Positions 36,276 through 45,682 of a stretch of 64,000 nucleotides of DNA are shown one piece after another; position 1 is the stretch's first letter; every line of letters starts with the position of its first letter. Both the position numbers and the translations under genes were made by a program. The notes under the pieces are model-generated. The model ran no database searches. It saw nothing but the letters and a program-made list of their open reading frames with translations, and was not told where the DNA came from. The DNA comes from Allohoeflea poritis (GTDB lineage Bacteria > Pseudomonadota > Alphaproteobacteria > Rhizobiales > Rhizobiaceae), in assembly GCF_027889715.1 (NCBI RefSeq), contig NZ_JAPJZH010000001.1, positions 496,001-560,000 of the forward strand, given 5' to 3'.

Positions 36276-37256
36276 ATGCAAGACGACATTCCAAATCAAG
36301 AAGATATCCGCAATGCCGCGAAAGCGATCGAAGGCGAAATCATCCGCACGCCAATGCTGCCGCTTCGACAGGACGCGTTTGCCGACCTTTTCGGCGATGC
36401 GCGCTCGGTTTCCATGAAGCTGGAGCTGTTCCAGCATGCGGGATCCTTCAAGGCGCGCGGCAATCTTCTCGGCATCGGCGCGCTCTCGGCTCAGGAACGG
36501 GCCGCCGGCGTAATCGCCGCCAGCGGCGGCAATCACGCGCTCGCCGTTTCCTGGGCGGCCGCCAAGCAGCATGTCCGTGCGACGCTGGTGATGCCGAAGG
36601 CGACGGATCGGCTGCGTGTCGATGGCTGCCGCAAGACGGGCGCCGAGGTAATTCTCGTCGACGACATCGCTGCCGCATTCGAGGAGATGAACCGGTTGTC
36701 CGTGGCCGAAGGCATGACGGTCATGCATCCTTTCGAGGGGATACACATGACTCTCGGGGCAGCCACGCTGGGGGCGGAAATCATCGAGGACCTTCCCGGG
36801 CTTGACTGTATGATCGTCGCCGTCGGCGGCGGCGGGCTTATCGGTGGTGTCGCCGCCGCAATCCGGCAGAATAAGCCCGATTGCGAAGTCATCGGCGTCG
36901 AGCCGTTTGGCGCCGACAGCCTGTCACAGAGCTTCGAACGGGGCGAGCCGGTCCGTATCGGCAAGGTCGACACGATTGCGGACAGCCTCGGATCGCCCGC
37001 CGCCCTGCCCTTTTCCTATGCGGTCGCCCGGAATTTCGTCAGCCGCATCGTGCGCATCGAGGACGGCGCGATGCTTGATGCCATGGCGCTGATGCGCGAT
37101 GGGTTGAAGCTCGTGGCGGAGCCCGCCTGCGCCGCGGCCCTTGCCGCCGCCACCGGGCCGCTGCGCCGGCAGCTTGCCGGAAAGAATGTCTGCGTTCTCG
37201 CCTGCGGCTCCAATATCGGCGCGGCGCGCTACAACGCCTTACTGGATGGCCGGTGA
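36276..37256 (+). CDS. Threonine/serine dehydratase-like PLP enzyme
   Basis: 326 residues of fold-type II PLP enzymes. The Schiff-base Lys is in AGSFKARGNLLG, the substrate loop is ASGGNHALA, and the phosphate-binding loop is VAVGGGGLIGGVAA. There is no C-terminal ACT domain, so it is a catabolic-type threonine/serine dehydratase, serine racemase or related enzyme rather than biosynthetic IlvA. Its 3' end overlaps the end of thiE by 18 bases on the opposite strand. Confidence 0.85.
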   Translation: MQDDIPNQEDIRNAAKAIEGEIIRTPMLPLRQDAFADLFGDARSVSMKLELFQHAGSFKARGNLLGIGALSAQERAAGVIAASGGNHALAVSWAAAKQHVRATLVMPKATDRLRVDGCRKTGAEVILVDDIAAAFEEMNRLSVAEGMTVMHPFEGIHMTLGAATLGAEIIEDLPGLDCMIVAVGGGGLIGGVAAAIRQNKPDCEVIGVEPFGADSLSQSFERGEPVRIGKVDTIADSLGSPAALPFSYAVARNFVSRIVRIEDGAMLDAMALMRDGLKLVAEPACAAALAAATGPLRRQLAGKNVCVLACGSNIGAARYNALLDGR

Positions 37257-37874
37257 TACGGACGTACTGCCGATCAACCGCCGGGTCCTTTCGATCCATT
37301 CCCTGGTGCGTCCTTCCGGATCGTCATTCAGCGTGATGTCGGTCACGACGGCCGCACTGTCGGCACCTGCTGCAAAGACACCCGGCAGACGCTGCGGATC
37401 AAGGCCGCCAATGGCAACGAGCGGCAGTGGCGCGGCTTGTTTTTTCCAGTCGGAGATGCGTTCCAGCCCCTGCGGCGCCCAGCGCATCTTCTTCAACCGC
37501 GTCTCGTAAATGGGGCCCAGGGCGATGTAGTCGGGTACTGCCGAGAGCGCCGTTTCAAGTTCCGCTTCGTCGTGGGTGCTGATGCCGAGGCGGATACCGG
37601 CGGCGCGGATATTGCGAAGATCGGCCGCGGCAAGATCCTCCTGCCCCAGATGGACAAAGTCGCAATCCAGTTCGATCGCAAGTTGCCAGTAATCGTTGAG
37701 GATGAGCTGGCAGCCATGGCGTTCGCAGACGGTCTTGGCTTCGGCGATCTCGCGGCGCATCGACATCTCGTCCATGTCCTTCATGCGAAGTTGCACCAGG
37801 CGCACGCCGAGCGGCACAAGACGGCGAATCCAAGCGGCGCTGTCGACTATGAGGTAGAACGGATCGAGCTTCAC
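37239..37874 (-). CDS. thiE: Thiamine phosphate synthase
   Basis: 211 residues, TIM barrel. Motifs: [10 protein letters not shown] near residue 27, [58 protein letters not shown] and [30 protein letters not shown], all ThiE landmarks. It joins HMP-diphosphate and thiazole phosphate to thiamine phosphate. The start overlaps thiG by 4 bases. It is last in the riboswitch-controlled thiOSGE operon. Confidence 0.93.
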   Translation of the reverse strand: MKLDPFYLIVDSAAWIRRLVPLGVRLVQLRMKDMDEMSMRREIAEAKTVCERHGCQLILNDYWQLAIELDCDFVHLGQEDLAAADLRNIRAAGIRLGISTHDEAELETALSAVPDYIALGPIYETRLKKMRWAPQGLERISDWKKQAAPLPLVAIGGLDPQRLPGVFAAGADSAAVVTDITLNDDPEGRTREWIERTRRLIGSTSVSPAIQ

Positions 37875-38656
37875 TGGAATGTCGCCATGCCGATGACCGG
37901 TGTGGATGGAACGGCAAAATCGCGTGGCTCGAGCAACCCGGCGTGCCAGGCGGTCCGTCCGGCCTTGATCGCGCCGGCAAAGGCTCGGGCCATATAGACC
38001 GGATCGCCGGCGCGAGCCACCGCGGTATTCAGCAGCACCGCGTCATAACCCAGTTCCATGACGGTCGCCGCGTGGGACGGGCGACCGATACCGGCATCGA
38101 CAATCAGGCAGATATCGGGGAAGTGAGCGCGCATTGAACGCAGCGCGTCGAGGTTCACCGGTCCCCTCGCCGAACCGATGGGAGCGCACCAGGGCATCAG
38201 CACGCGGCAACCGGCATCGAGCAGCCGTTCCGCGACGACCAGGTCGTCGGTCGTGTATGGAAAGACGTCGAACCCCTCGTCACACAGGATCCTTGCCGCC
38301 TCCACCAGTTCGAACACGTCCGGCTGCAGCGTGTCATGATTGCCGATGACCTCCAGCTTGATCCAGTTGGTGCCGAAGACATCCCGGGCCATCTGCGCCG
38401 TCGTGACGGCTTCGCGCGCCGTGTGGCAGCCGGCCGTGTTCGGCAGCACCGGCACGCCGAGCGATCGGACCATGGACCAGAATATTCCGCCCGGGCCGGC
38501 CGCTGCAGTATCCTGCGCGCTCTCGCGCCTCAGCGATACCGTTACAGCGCACGCGCCTCCGGCCCGGACGGCTTCGCCAATCATTTCTGGCGAAGGATAT
38601 TGCGCGGTTCCGAGGATCAACCGCGATGAAAGCTTTTTGCCATAGACCTCCAGCAT
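37871..38656 (-). CDS. thiG: Thiazole synthase
   Basis: 261 residues from the ATG at 38656. Motifs: [32 protein letters not shown] with the ThiG N terminus, [32 protein letters not shown] containing the Schiff-base Lys, and [32 protein letters not shown]. It makes the thiamin thiazole phosphate from DXP, dehydroglycine and ThiS thiocarboxylate. It sits between thiS and thiE with 1- and 4-base junctions. Confidence 0.94.
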   Translation of the reverse strand: MLEVYGKKLSSRLILGTAQYPSPEMIGEAVRAGGACAVTVSLRRESAQDTAAAGPGGIFWSMVRSLGVPVLPNTAGCHTAREAVTTAQMARDVFGTNWIKLEVIGNHDTLQPDVFELVEAARILCDEGFDVFPYTTDDLVVAERLLDAGCRVLMPWCAPIGSARGPVNLDALRSMRAHFPDICLIVDAGIGRPSHAATVMELGYDAVLLNTAVARAGDPVYMARAFAGAIKAGRTAWHAGLLEPRDFAVPSTPVIGMATFQ

Positions 38657-38657
38657 C

Positions 38658-38864
38658 TCAGCCTCCTTGCATTGGCGAAAGGATCTCGACGCGATCGCCC
38701 GGACGAAGCGCATATGCAACTCGGTCGTCGCGCCGGATGACGACACCGTTCACCGCCGTCGCCAGCCAATCGCCGTCATAGGAAAGTTCGGTCAGCAGCG
38801 TGGCCAGATCACGCGAAGCGACATTGGCGGGCTGCCCGTTGACGATCAGGGAAATCTCACGCAT
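38658..38864 (-). CDS. thiS: Sulfur carrier protein ThiS
   Basis: 68 residues of ubiquitin-like fold: [43 protein letters not shown], and it ends in the diagnostic Gly-Gly (SPMQGG) that is thiocarboxylated to supply sulfur to ThiG. It overlaps thiO by 8 bases and is 1 base from thiG. Confidence 0.93.
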   Translation of the reverse strand: MREISLIVNGQPANVASRDLATLLTELSYDGDWLATAVNGVVIRRDDRVAYALRPGDRVEILSPMQGG

Positions 38865-39825
38865 GCGCCGCCTCCCCTATTTTCAGGGCCATGGACGCCG
38901 CGTCGACGGCCAGCGCCGGGGCCAGCAGAAATCCATGCCTGTAGAGGCCGTTAATGCTGATCGTATCGCCATTGCGGGATACGCGCGGGAAATTATCGGC
39001 AAATGCCGGTCGAACACCGACACCGATCTCGACAATTTCCGCATCGCCGAAAGCCGGATGCAATGCATAGGCCGCATTCAGCAGTTCCATGACGGAACGC
39101 GCGCTGGCGCCGCCGTCGGATGTGCTCTCGACCATCGTTGCGCCGACCATGAAAAAGCCGTTGCCGCGCGGCACGACATAGACCGGGATGCGCGGGTGCA
39201 GCAGCCGTACCGGCCGCGACAAATGAAGGCCGACGGCCTTGAGGATCAGCATTTCGCCGCGCACGCCCCGCAACCCGCGGACCGGGCTTGCCATGCCCGT
39301 GCAATCGATCACCGCATCGAAGCCGTCCATATTGGCGTCCCGGTTGTCGAGGTGGAACCGACAACCGCTTTGCACCAGGCGTTCCTGCAGCGACCGCATG
39401 GCCGCGCGCGGATCCAGATGCGCTTCGTTTTCGAAAAAGAGCCCGCGTCGGAATCGGCCGGCCAGAACAGGTTCCAGCACCCCGATCTCCCCTTCGTCCA
39501 CCGGTTTGTGGCCGCAAGTCCGCACGGCGAACCGGTCCAACTCGGCGCGGTCACGCACCGGTGCGACCACAAGCGTTCCCATTCGTTCGACATGACCGTG
39601 CGCCGCCTCGGCCCACCAGTCTGCCGCCCCGATGCCGAGCCGGGTTACTTTTTCATCGGCATTTTCGCCTTCGCACCAGGGTGCCAGCATGCCGCCCGCG
39701 TACCAGGAAGCCGCGCCGCCGACCCTGCCGCAACGGTCGGTGACCGTCACATCCGCTCCGTGCCGGCACAGCTCCCGGGCCGATGCCAGACCGGCGACGC
39801 CCGCACCCTTGATCAGAACTTTCAT
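38857..39825 (-). CDS. thiO: Glycine oxidase
   Basis: 322 residues. The FAD Rossmann motif is VLIKGAGVAGLASARELCRHGADVTVTD, followed by a D-amino-acid-oxidase-like fold (GGMLAPWCEGENAD; GFFMVGATMVES; YRHGFLLAPALA). It oxidises glycine to dehydroglycine for thiazole synthesis. It is first in the operon, 170 bases downstream of the TPP riboswitch. No thiC, which is usually found ahead of thiO in rhizobia, is present in the window. Confidence 0.92.
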   Translation of the reverse strand: MKVLIKGAGVAGLASARELCRHGADVTVTDRCGRVGGAASWYAGGMLAPWCEGENADEKVTRLGIGAADWWAEAAHGHVERMGTLVVAPVRDRAELDRFAVRTCGHKPVDEGEIGVLEPVLAGRFRRGLFFENEAHLDPRAAMRSLQERLVQSGCRFHLDNRDANMDGFDAVIDCTGMASPVRGLRGVRGEMLILKAVGLHLSRPVRLLHPRIPVYVVPRGNGFFMVGATMVESTSDGGASARSVMELLNAAYALHPAFGDAEIVEIGVGVRPAFADNFPRVSRNGDTISINGLYRHGFLLAPALAVDAASMALKIGEAAHA

Positions 39826-39997
39826 GGTCTGTCATCCCGGTCGGATGCTTCATCCGCATCGAGGCGTGTCAGCGGCAGCGTGCAAATCAAATCGGCCTCC
39901 ATCGTCCCAATCGACGTGGATCCAGAAATGCCGGAACAGGTATGGAATTTGCGCTGCCATTGTCCGCCGAACGGCTGTCTGCCCGCAACGCTCGCAC

Positions 39998-40092
39998 CAT
40001 CCCTACGCCAGCATGAACTGGATCAGGTTCAACGGGTCACTGCGCCGCTTGCGCCAGCAGTATCTCAGCCCCTTGCCGGGACCCCCCTGGTG
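39998..40092 (-). promoter_or_regulatory. TPP riboswitch (THI element)
   Basis: On the minus strand the conserved blocks occur in order: GGGGTCCCGGC, then GGCTGAGATACTG, ACCC followed by TTGAACCTGATC, and GCTGGCGTAGGGA. The helices P1 to P5 can be drawn. It lies upstream of thiO and should reduce expression when TPP is high. 40093-40321 holds promoters for it and for fpr, with TTGACA at 40130-40125 a weak candidate. Confidence 0.95.
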
Positions 40093-40321
40093 AATGTCAG
40101 AAGAAGAACAACATGGAGACGCCTTGTCAAGCCAATCCCTGTCCGGCGGCAAAGCTTCGCAGAACTGTCTTATTGTTGCGGAGCGATGGTGTTGCGCCTG
40201 CGACATAGAAACGCAATCTCCAAATTGCCCCCAATTTGGAACTTTTAACGCTTTCATTCGAATGTCCGCCTGATATTTTCCGCAGCCGGATGACACTCTT
40301 GGCGTTTCTGACGGAGTATTC

Positions 40322-41095
40322 ATGAAAGGCTTCAACGAGGAGACCGTGCTGTCGGTCCATCACTGGAACGACACACTGTTCAGCTTCAAGACGACGCGGG
40401 ATGCGGGTTTTCGCTTCCGCAACGGCGAATTCACCATGGTCGGGCTTCAGGTCGAAGGCCGGCCGCTCATGCGTGCCTATTCGATGGCCAGCGCCAATCA
40501 TGAGGAAACGCTTGAATTCTTCAGCATCAAGGTCCCCGACGGTCCGCTGACCTCAAGGCTGCAGCATCTCAAGGAAGGCGAATCCGTGCTGATCGGCACA
40601 AAGCCGACGGGTACGCTTGTCACGGACCACCTCCTGCCGGGCAAGAACCTCTACCTTCTTGGAACAGGAACCGGCCTGGCACCGTTCCTGAGCCTGATCA
40701 AGGACCCGGGGGTTTATGAAGCCTTCGAGAAGATCGTGCTGGTTCACGGGGTTCGCTTCATCAAGGATCTGGCCTATCAGGGCTACATCACGCACGAATT
40801 GCCCAATCACGAATATCTGGGCGAGATGGTCAAAGATCAGCTGATCTACTATCCGACCGTCACACGCGAGCCCTTCCGCAACAATGGCCGCATCACCGAG
40901 CTCATGGAAAGCGGAAAGCTGTTCGACGATATCGGTCTGCCCCCGATCGACAAGGAAAACGACCGGGTGATTCTATGCGGCGGACCGCAAATGCTGGACG
41001 ACACGCGCAACTTCTTCGAAAAACGCGGCTTTACCGAAGGCACGCGCTCCCAGCTGGGCAGCTATCTGATCGAAAAGGCGTTCGTGGAAAAGTGA
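40322..41095 (+). CDS. fpr: Ferredoxin/flavodoxin-NADP reductase
   Basis: 257 residues, subclass I bacterial FNR. FAD-binding RAYSMAS, the NADP-binding LGTGTGLAPFLSLIK, LCGGPQML and the C terminus ending KAFVEK of the proteobacterial Fpr group are present. It exchanges electrons between NADPH and ferredoxin or flavodoxin, often in oxidative stress. Divergent from the thiamin operon, closed by a terminator at 41104-41125. In principle it could support other ferredoxin enzymes; the dehalogenase does not need it. Confidence 0.92.
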   Translation: MKGFNEETVLSVHHWNDTLFSFKTTRDAGFRFRNGEFTMVGLQVEGRPLMRAYSMASANHEETLEFFSIKVPDGPLTSRLQHLKEGESVLIGTKPTGTLVTDHLLPGKNLYLLGTGTGLAPFLSLIKDPGVYEAFEKIVLVHGVRFIKDLAYQGYITHELPNHEYLGEMVKDQLIYYPTVTREPFRNNGRITELMESGKLFDDIGLPPIDKENDRVILCGGPQMLDDTRNFFEKRGFTEGTRSQLGSYLIEKAFVEK

Positions 41096-41103
41096 CGCGA
41101 TGC

Positions 41104-41125
41104 GCAGGTCATTCGGCCTGCTTTT
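41104..41125 (+). terminator. Intrinsic terminator of fpr
   Basis: GCAGGTC (41104-41110) pairs with GGCCTGC (41115-41121, one G-T) around ATTC, followed by TTTT, 8 bases after the fpr stop. Confidence 0.7.
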
Positions 41126-41284
41126 CGCGTTTTGTCTTGCTTGGAACCAACTTCATTTCCGGCACATTCCCGAGATAATCTTGTAACGGCGCTCCTGCGA
41201 AACTGTGAGCGTCGTTATTTTGACCGCATATGATGCTACAGAAGGCGCGACGATCTTTTCAACATTGACGGACCTGCGGCGGGC

Positions 41285-42523
41285 ATGCCCGAAAAAACTG
41301 ATAGCGACCCAAACAGCCGGCCCTTCGTGCGCTGGATGCTGATTCCGGCGCCGCTGGCCGTCGTCGCGATCGCGCTACTGGTCTATATGATGGCGCCCTA
41401 CCTGCCGCGGCTCATCTATGAAGGCTATCCAGCGCAGCACTGGCCGGCATCCGGGTCTTATGCGACCGTGCGCGGCACAGCGGAACCGAAACCTCACTGG
41501 ATCGCCGCATCCAAGGCATTGAACGCGCGGGCGCAAGACCTGTTCGAGCAAAATGGCGGCACCGCGTTGCTGGTGTGGCAGGGCGGCCTGTTGCAAGCCG
41601 AGCACTATGCACCCGGTTTCGACACGAAAACGCAATTCAACTCGTTTTCGATGGTCAAATCGCTTGTTGGCGCCCTCGTTTTGCGGGCCCATGCGGAAGG
41701 CCGCATAGCCGAACTTTCCGATCCCATCGGCAACTATTTGCCCAATATCGGCAACGCCCGCTTTCGCAGCGTCCCGGTTGAACAATTTCTGACCATGCGG
41801 AGCGGAGTGGTTTTCGACAGGAATGGCTCCAAGGCCTTATCCAGCAACGAACCGAAGCATGTCGACAGCAGATCATTGAATCCGTTCGGCCCGAATGCAC
41901 GGCTGCATATGCAGGGCCTTGATGCACTGGCCACCAGCCTGCGCACGGATGCAAGCCGTGCCGGCCAATATGACTACCAGAATGTCAACACGGCCGTCCT
42001 CGGCCGGCTTTTGTCGGCCATCTACGATCGGCCGCTCGAGGACATCCTTGCAGACCAGATCTGGCGACCGAGCGGCGCGGCCAATGCCCATTGGCGCCTG
42101 GCCGGTGAAGGAAAGCCCGTATCGGCCTATTGCTGCCTCTTTGCGACGGCACGTGACTGGATAAGGGTGGCGATCTTCCTCTCACACAACGGCAAGCCGA
42201 ATGAACCGTTTCTTCCACCGGACCTGTGGCAGCAATATTTCGGACATGCGGTGACACAAGCGCAGCGCCGGCTGGGGCACTACGGCACCCAGATTTTTCA
42301 CAATGTTCTCGACCGGCAAGGCGAACCGCTGCAAGGGCCGTTCACTTACATGCTGGGGCGCGGCGGCCAGACCACCTACATGATGCCGCAACACGATCTT
42401 GTTGTCGTGCGGTTCGGCGAACGCATACCGCTTCTGCACTCAACCCTCTATGCGGCCTGGGACAGCGTAAGCACGGGCATGTCGCAATCTAGTTCTCAAC
42501 GGTCAGCCAGCTCTTCGGAATAA
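41285..42523 (+). CDS. Membrane-anchored serine hydrolase (beta-lactamase family)
   Basis: 412 residues. One N-terminal membrane helix (about 16-36) places the catalytic domain outside. Catalytic residues: S122-x-x-K125 in NSFSMVKSLVG and Y231-Q-N233 in YDYQNVNTAVLG, the class C beta-lactamase/esterase signature. The late RGGQTTYMMPQHDLVVVRFG replaces the KTG box. Members include esterases, D-peptidases and nylon hydrolase; substrate unknown. The 3' end overlaps the convergent fucosyltransferase by 35 bases. Confidence 0.85.
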   Translation: MPEKTDSDPNSRPFVRWMLIPAPLAVVAIALLVYMMAPYLPRLIYEGYPAQHWPASGSYATVRGTAEPKPHWIAASKALNARAQDLFEQNGGTALLVWQGGLLQAEHYAPGFDTKTQFNSFSMVKSLVGALVLRAHAEGRIAELSDPIGNYLPNIGNARFRSVPVEQFLTMRSGVVFDRNGSKALSSNEPKHVDSRSLNPFGPNARLHMQGLDALATSLRTDASRAGQYDYQNVNTAVLGRLLSAIYDRPLEDILADQIWRPSGAANAHWRLAGEGKPVSAYCCLFATARDWIRVAIFLSHNGKPNEPFLPPDLWQQYFGHAVTQAQRRLGHYGTQIFHNVLDRQGEPLQGPFTYMLGRGGQTTYMMPQHDLVVVRFGERIPLLHSTLYAAWDSVSTGMSQSSSQRSASSSE

Positions 42524-43352
42524 TGTCCGGGTTGGATTTCTCCGGATCGGCAAACCATTTTTCCGGTGCGACCACGATCTTGCTTTCGGACGGGTTGAGC
42601 CAGGCGCCCCACCAGGAAAAGGAACTGTTGGCAACGATATGATGTCTGCACGCGGACATCAGTCGCATGTCCTCGAAATTGCGATCGCCGCTGTTGTGAT
42701 CCACGACACGGATGTCAAAAGGCAGTTCAAGGTTGGCGGCGGCCCATTGCGGCTCATCGGAGAACACGTAGAAAACCGGATTTTCATCCATGCGTTCCGC
42801 TATAAGCTTTGCCGCCCTTTTATAGTAAGCCAGTGAACAGGTGCCATGCAGGGCATTGGCCTTTGGATTGGTGACGTAATCACCACGCCTGATGTGCAGT
42901 GAGACCGCCGGCTCCGCTCCCATCTGCCGCAACAAGGCGGTATTGGCTTTATCGGGAGGCGTTTTGACCGAAAGCTCCTGCCGCAGCCTTTGCGCAAAGT
43001 CGCAAAAATAACGCTCAGACTGCCAGTACCCGTGCAGGAAGACATCGCCCGGCAGTGCAATGACCTTCGGGTCGAAGGCCATGCCCTGCTCGCGGACAAT
43101 TCTCGGCGGAAGTTTCAGCGCACGCCACACAAGATAGCGCAGGCGTTGCTTTTTTGACGGAGGCAATTTCCCGGCAGCAACCTTGCCGGAAACAACATTC
43201 AGGTGGTGCAACCCCGGCTCCTGGCCAGGCCCGGCAAAGAAATCCCGTTCGTCCAGAACAAGTTCGTTGCCGGTGCGCAGCGCCAGCGCCCGCCCACAGG
43301 CATACTGAAACATCTGATTGCCGAGCCCGCCGAAAATGCGCGTAATGACCAT
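42489..43352 (-). CDS. Alpha-1,2-fucosyltransferase (GT11)
   Basis: 287 residues of GT11. The N terminus ITRIFGGLGNQMFQYACGRALA and the donor motif SLHIRRGDYVTNP (HxRRxD-type) with VANSSFSWWGAWLNP near the C terminus are conserved. It transfers fucose from GDP-fucose to a glycan, likely LPS O-antigen or exopolysaccharide. Downstream of the sulfotransferase gene on the same strand (16 bases), so the two may modify one cell-surface glycan. Homologues modify Nod factors in some rhizobia; no other nod genes are present. Confidence 0.9.
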   Translation of the reverse strand: MVITRIFGGLGNQMFQYACGRALALRTGNELVLDERDFFAGPGQEPGLHHLNVVSGKVAAGKLPPSKKQRLRYLVWRALKLPPRIVREQGMAFDPKVIALPGDVFLHGYWQSERYFCDFAQRLRQELSVKTPPDKANTALLRQMGAEPAVSLHIRRGDYVTNPKANALHGTCSLAYYKRAAKLIAERMDENPVFYVFSDEPQWAAANLELPFDIRVVDHNSGDRNFEDMRLMSACRHHIVANSSFSWWGAWLNPSESKIVVAPEKWFADPEKSNPDIIPKSWLTVEN

Positions 43353-43368
43353 GCAAGCCGCCGGTTAT

Positions 43369-44145
43369 CTAGTCGTCATCGACGTCATTTGCTTTGCCGC
43401 CATCTGCTTTGCCCGAGAGGTAAGGTTCAAGCCGGGAATTCCTGCCCCGCAGTGTCTTCCATACCAATGGCGCGTGCTTCCCGGCAAATGTTTTACGCGC
43501 GTCGTCATAGTCGGGGCGATCGGGCACGACCCGGTGGTCGTGGGCTGTCAGGTTCTTTACCTCTCCCTTTGAAACCGTCCGGGCAACACGTCTCAGCCTC
43601 TGCCGATCCAATTTTTCGCTGAAATGCGCGCAAAGCGAGGAGAACTCCCGCTCCAAGTCCTCGCGCATGCGATCGTAACACAGCACCGTCTTGTGCTGCG
43701 TGAATGTTTCACTGAAAATCCACTTGTCGAGATGGCGCGCATAAAGATCGCTCCAATGCACAATGCGCGAAACATCGTCGACATTCTCGCCATGATAGGA
43801 CAATTGCGAGAATATGGTGGCTACCGGTTCGCGATAAAGATAGACAACGTTTCGCCGTTCGACATCAAGATCGTGATCGTGCACATGGCAGGCGAGAAAA
43901 TCGGATTTTTCGGGATAGTAAAACGCCCTGACAAGAGACGGCCGCCTGAAATAGAGTTCCATGAGCAGCCGCAGCCAGTGACTGCCGGTCCGCGGAAAGC
44001 TGACGATAAACGGATTGTCGGGATTTTCGGTGAACGACCGCACGAACCGGTCTTTGTACACAAAGCCCTCATTGCGGCTTTTTGCCTTCAGCGCGGCCTT
44101 GATGAGATAGATTCGCCGTGCGAGCTTGATGGGGTTGAATGTCAT
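43369..44145 (-). CDS. Sulfotransferase-domain protein
   Basis: 258 residues. The PAPS 5'-phosphosulfate loop is IVSFPRTGSHWLRLLMEL (residues 47-64), and NVVYLYREPVATIFSQLSYHGE gives the 3'-phosphate-binding arginine/serine region. It transfers sulfate from PAPS to a hydroxyl on a glycan or small molecule. ATG 44145 is chosen over an upstream in-frame ATG at 44190. It directly precedes the GT11 gene, so a sulfated, fucosylated surface glycan is plausible. No PAPS synthesis genes are nearby. Confidence 0.8.
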   Translation of the reverse strand: MTFNPIKLARRIYLIKAALKAKSRNEGFVYKDRFVRSFTENPDNPFIVSFPRTGSHWLRLLMELYFRRPSLVRAFYYPEKSDFLACHVHDHDLDVERRNVVYLYREPVATIFSQLSYHGENVDDVSRIVHWSDLYARHLDKWIFSETFTQHKTVLCYDRMREDLEREFSSLCAHFSEKLDRQRLRRVARTVSKGEVKNLTAHDHRVVPDRPDYDDARKTFAGKHAPLVWKTLRGRNSRLEPYLSGKADGGKANDVDDD

Positions 44146-44275
44146 AGCATCGCTTCGTGCCGGCGAGACATCAAGCCGGCTGCCGCACACACTGATGTTC
44201 GCCCGTCGCCCCTTCCACAGCTTAGCTTATCAGCGGCATGCGTGAAAGGCGGTTCTCACGCGCAAAGACGACCCG

Positions 44276-45682
44276 TCACACTGTCTCGCGCGGCAGCACC
44301 ACCTTTGCCGAAAGTCCACCTGCTTTGCGGTTCTCCAGCTTTAGCGTTCCGCCATGGGCCTGAATATTGGACCGGGCGATGGCCAGTCCGAGGCCGATGC
44401 CGCCGGTTTCCTCGCTGCGCGAATCCTCAAGCCGCAGGAACGGTTCGAAAACCTCTTCCAGTTGATCTCCCGGAATGCCAGGCCCGTTGTCGGAGATGGT
44501 GATCGTCACGTTTTTCGGGTCGGCGGCATATCCGATCGATGCTTCCTTGCCGTAGCGGACCGCGTTGTCGATCAGGTTGCGCAGCGCCCGTTTCATGGCG
44601 ATGGGGCGGCAGGCGACAACGACCCTGTGTGCGCCCTGCCCCGGTCCGTCCTCCAGCCGCACCGGCTGATCCATGTCCTGGTAATCCGCGACGATGGCGT
44701 CAAGGAACTCCCCGAGATCGACCCGGCTCTGTTCTTCGCGCCTGGCCTCGTCGCGCGCCAGTGCCAGTGTGGCCTCCACCATGCGCTGCATTTCATCAAG
44801 CGTCATGATGATGCGGTTGCGGTTTTCCTCGTCCTCGATGAATTCGGCACGGATGCGCAGCGAGGTTATCGGCGTTCGCAGGTCGTGACTGATGGCGGCC
44901 AGCATGCGCGTCCTGTCCTGTACGTAACGCATCAACCGCTCCTGCATGACGTTGAATGCGTGGATCGCGCTTCTGACCTCATGCGGCCCGGCCTCCTTGA
45001 CACTCAGCCCCTCGGCGCCGCGGCCGAGCTGGTCGGCGGCTTCCGCCAGATTGCTCAATGGCTTCGTCAGGCGGCGAACGGTAAAGGCGACGATGACAAT
45101 GACGGCCGCGCCCATCAGTGCGATGGAGACAAAGAGGCGCGGCAGCGAGTTCGGCTGCATGTCCAGGCTGGACGCCATATTGAGCCAGCGGCCATTGTCC
45201 AGTTGCACCGACATGGCCACGACCAGCGGCACCAGTCGGGTTGCCGGCTTTTTCTTGGCCTGATCGGCCCGCTGACGGGCATGACGGTAGCGCGGCACCT
45301 CGACATTGCGTCCGACCTGCGTGCGCACCGCCCGGTCGGTGCCGATTTCCTCGGCGAGCGCCTGCTGGATACGCAAATCCGTGCGGCTGGTACCGCTCTT
45401 GGAAAGCGCCGGCCGGTTCGATATCCAGAAATAGGAAACCGGGCTGGATGCCGCCCTGCGGATCTGCTCGTGCAGTTCGGGCGGCGTGTCGTCGAGCAAT
45501 TCGACGAGCGCGGCCGTGCGCGACACGACGCGGCCGCCGGCAAGTTCGAGCAATGCGCCGCGTCGCTCATCGGTGAAAAGCCACAGCGTGAAAATCTGCG
45601 AGACGACCACCGCCACAAGGATGAGACCGATCAACTGTCCGGCGAGGCTTCGCGGCAGCAGGCTGAGATGCTTCCAGCTCAT
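44276..45682 (-). CDS. EnvZ-type sensor histidine kinase
   Basis: 468 residues. Membrane helices at about 15-37 and 182-202 flank a periplasmic sensor of roughly 145 residues that is rich in basic residues near 130-150. HAMP follows (RRLTKPLSNLAEAADQLGRG), then the H box AAISHDLRTPITSLRIRAEF (H266), then N (RNLIDNAVRYG), G1 (ISDNGPGIPGDQ) and G2 (GGIGLGLAIARS) boxes. It is translationally coupled to the response regulator (4-base overlap). Stimulus unknown; a link to the divergent EF-hand gene is inferred. Confidence 0.92.
   Translation of the reverse strand: MSWKHLSLLPRSLAGQLIGLILVAVVVSQIFTLWLFTDERRGALLELAGGRVVSRTAALVELLDDTPPELHEQIRRAASSPVSYFWISNRPALSKSGTSRTDLRIQQALAEEIGTDRAVRTQVGRNVEVPRYRHARQRADQAKKKPATRLVPLVVAMSVQLDNGRWLNMASSLDMQPNSLPRLFVSIALMGAAVIVIVAFTVRRLTKPLSNLAEAADQLGRGAEGLSVKEAGPHEVRSAIHAFNVMQERLMRYVQDRTRMLAAISHDLRTPITSLRIRAEFIEDEENRNRIIMTLDEMQRMVEATLALARDEARREEQSRVDLGEFLDAIVADYQDMDQPVRLEDGPGQGAHRVVVACRPIAMKRALRNLIDNAVRYGKEASIGYAADPKNVTITISDNGPGIPGDQLEEVFEPFLRLEDSRSEETGGIGLGLAIARSNIQAHGGTLKLENRKAGGLSAKVVLPRETV

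Noticed and set aside
40322-41095. Fpr as electron donor for the reductive dehalogenase
   Set aside because: The dehalogenase carries its own fused reductase and lies 20 kb away under different control.
42489-44145. Nod-factor modification locus
   Set aside because: Fucosyl- and sulfotransferases occur in nod clusters, but no nodA/B/C/D genes or nod boxes are present.
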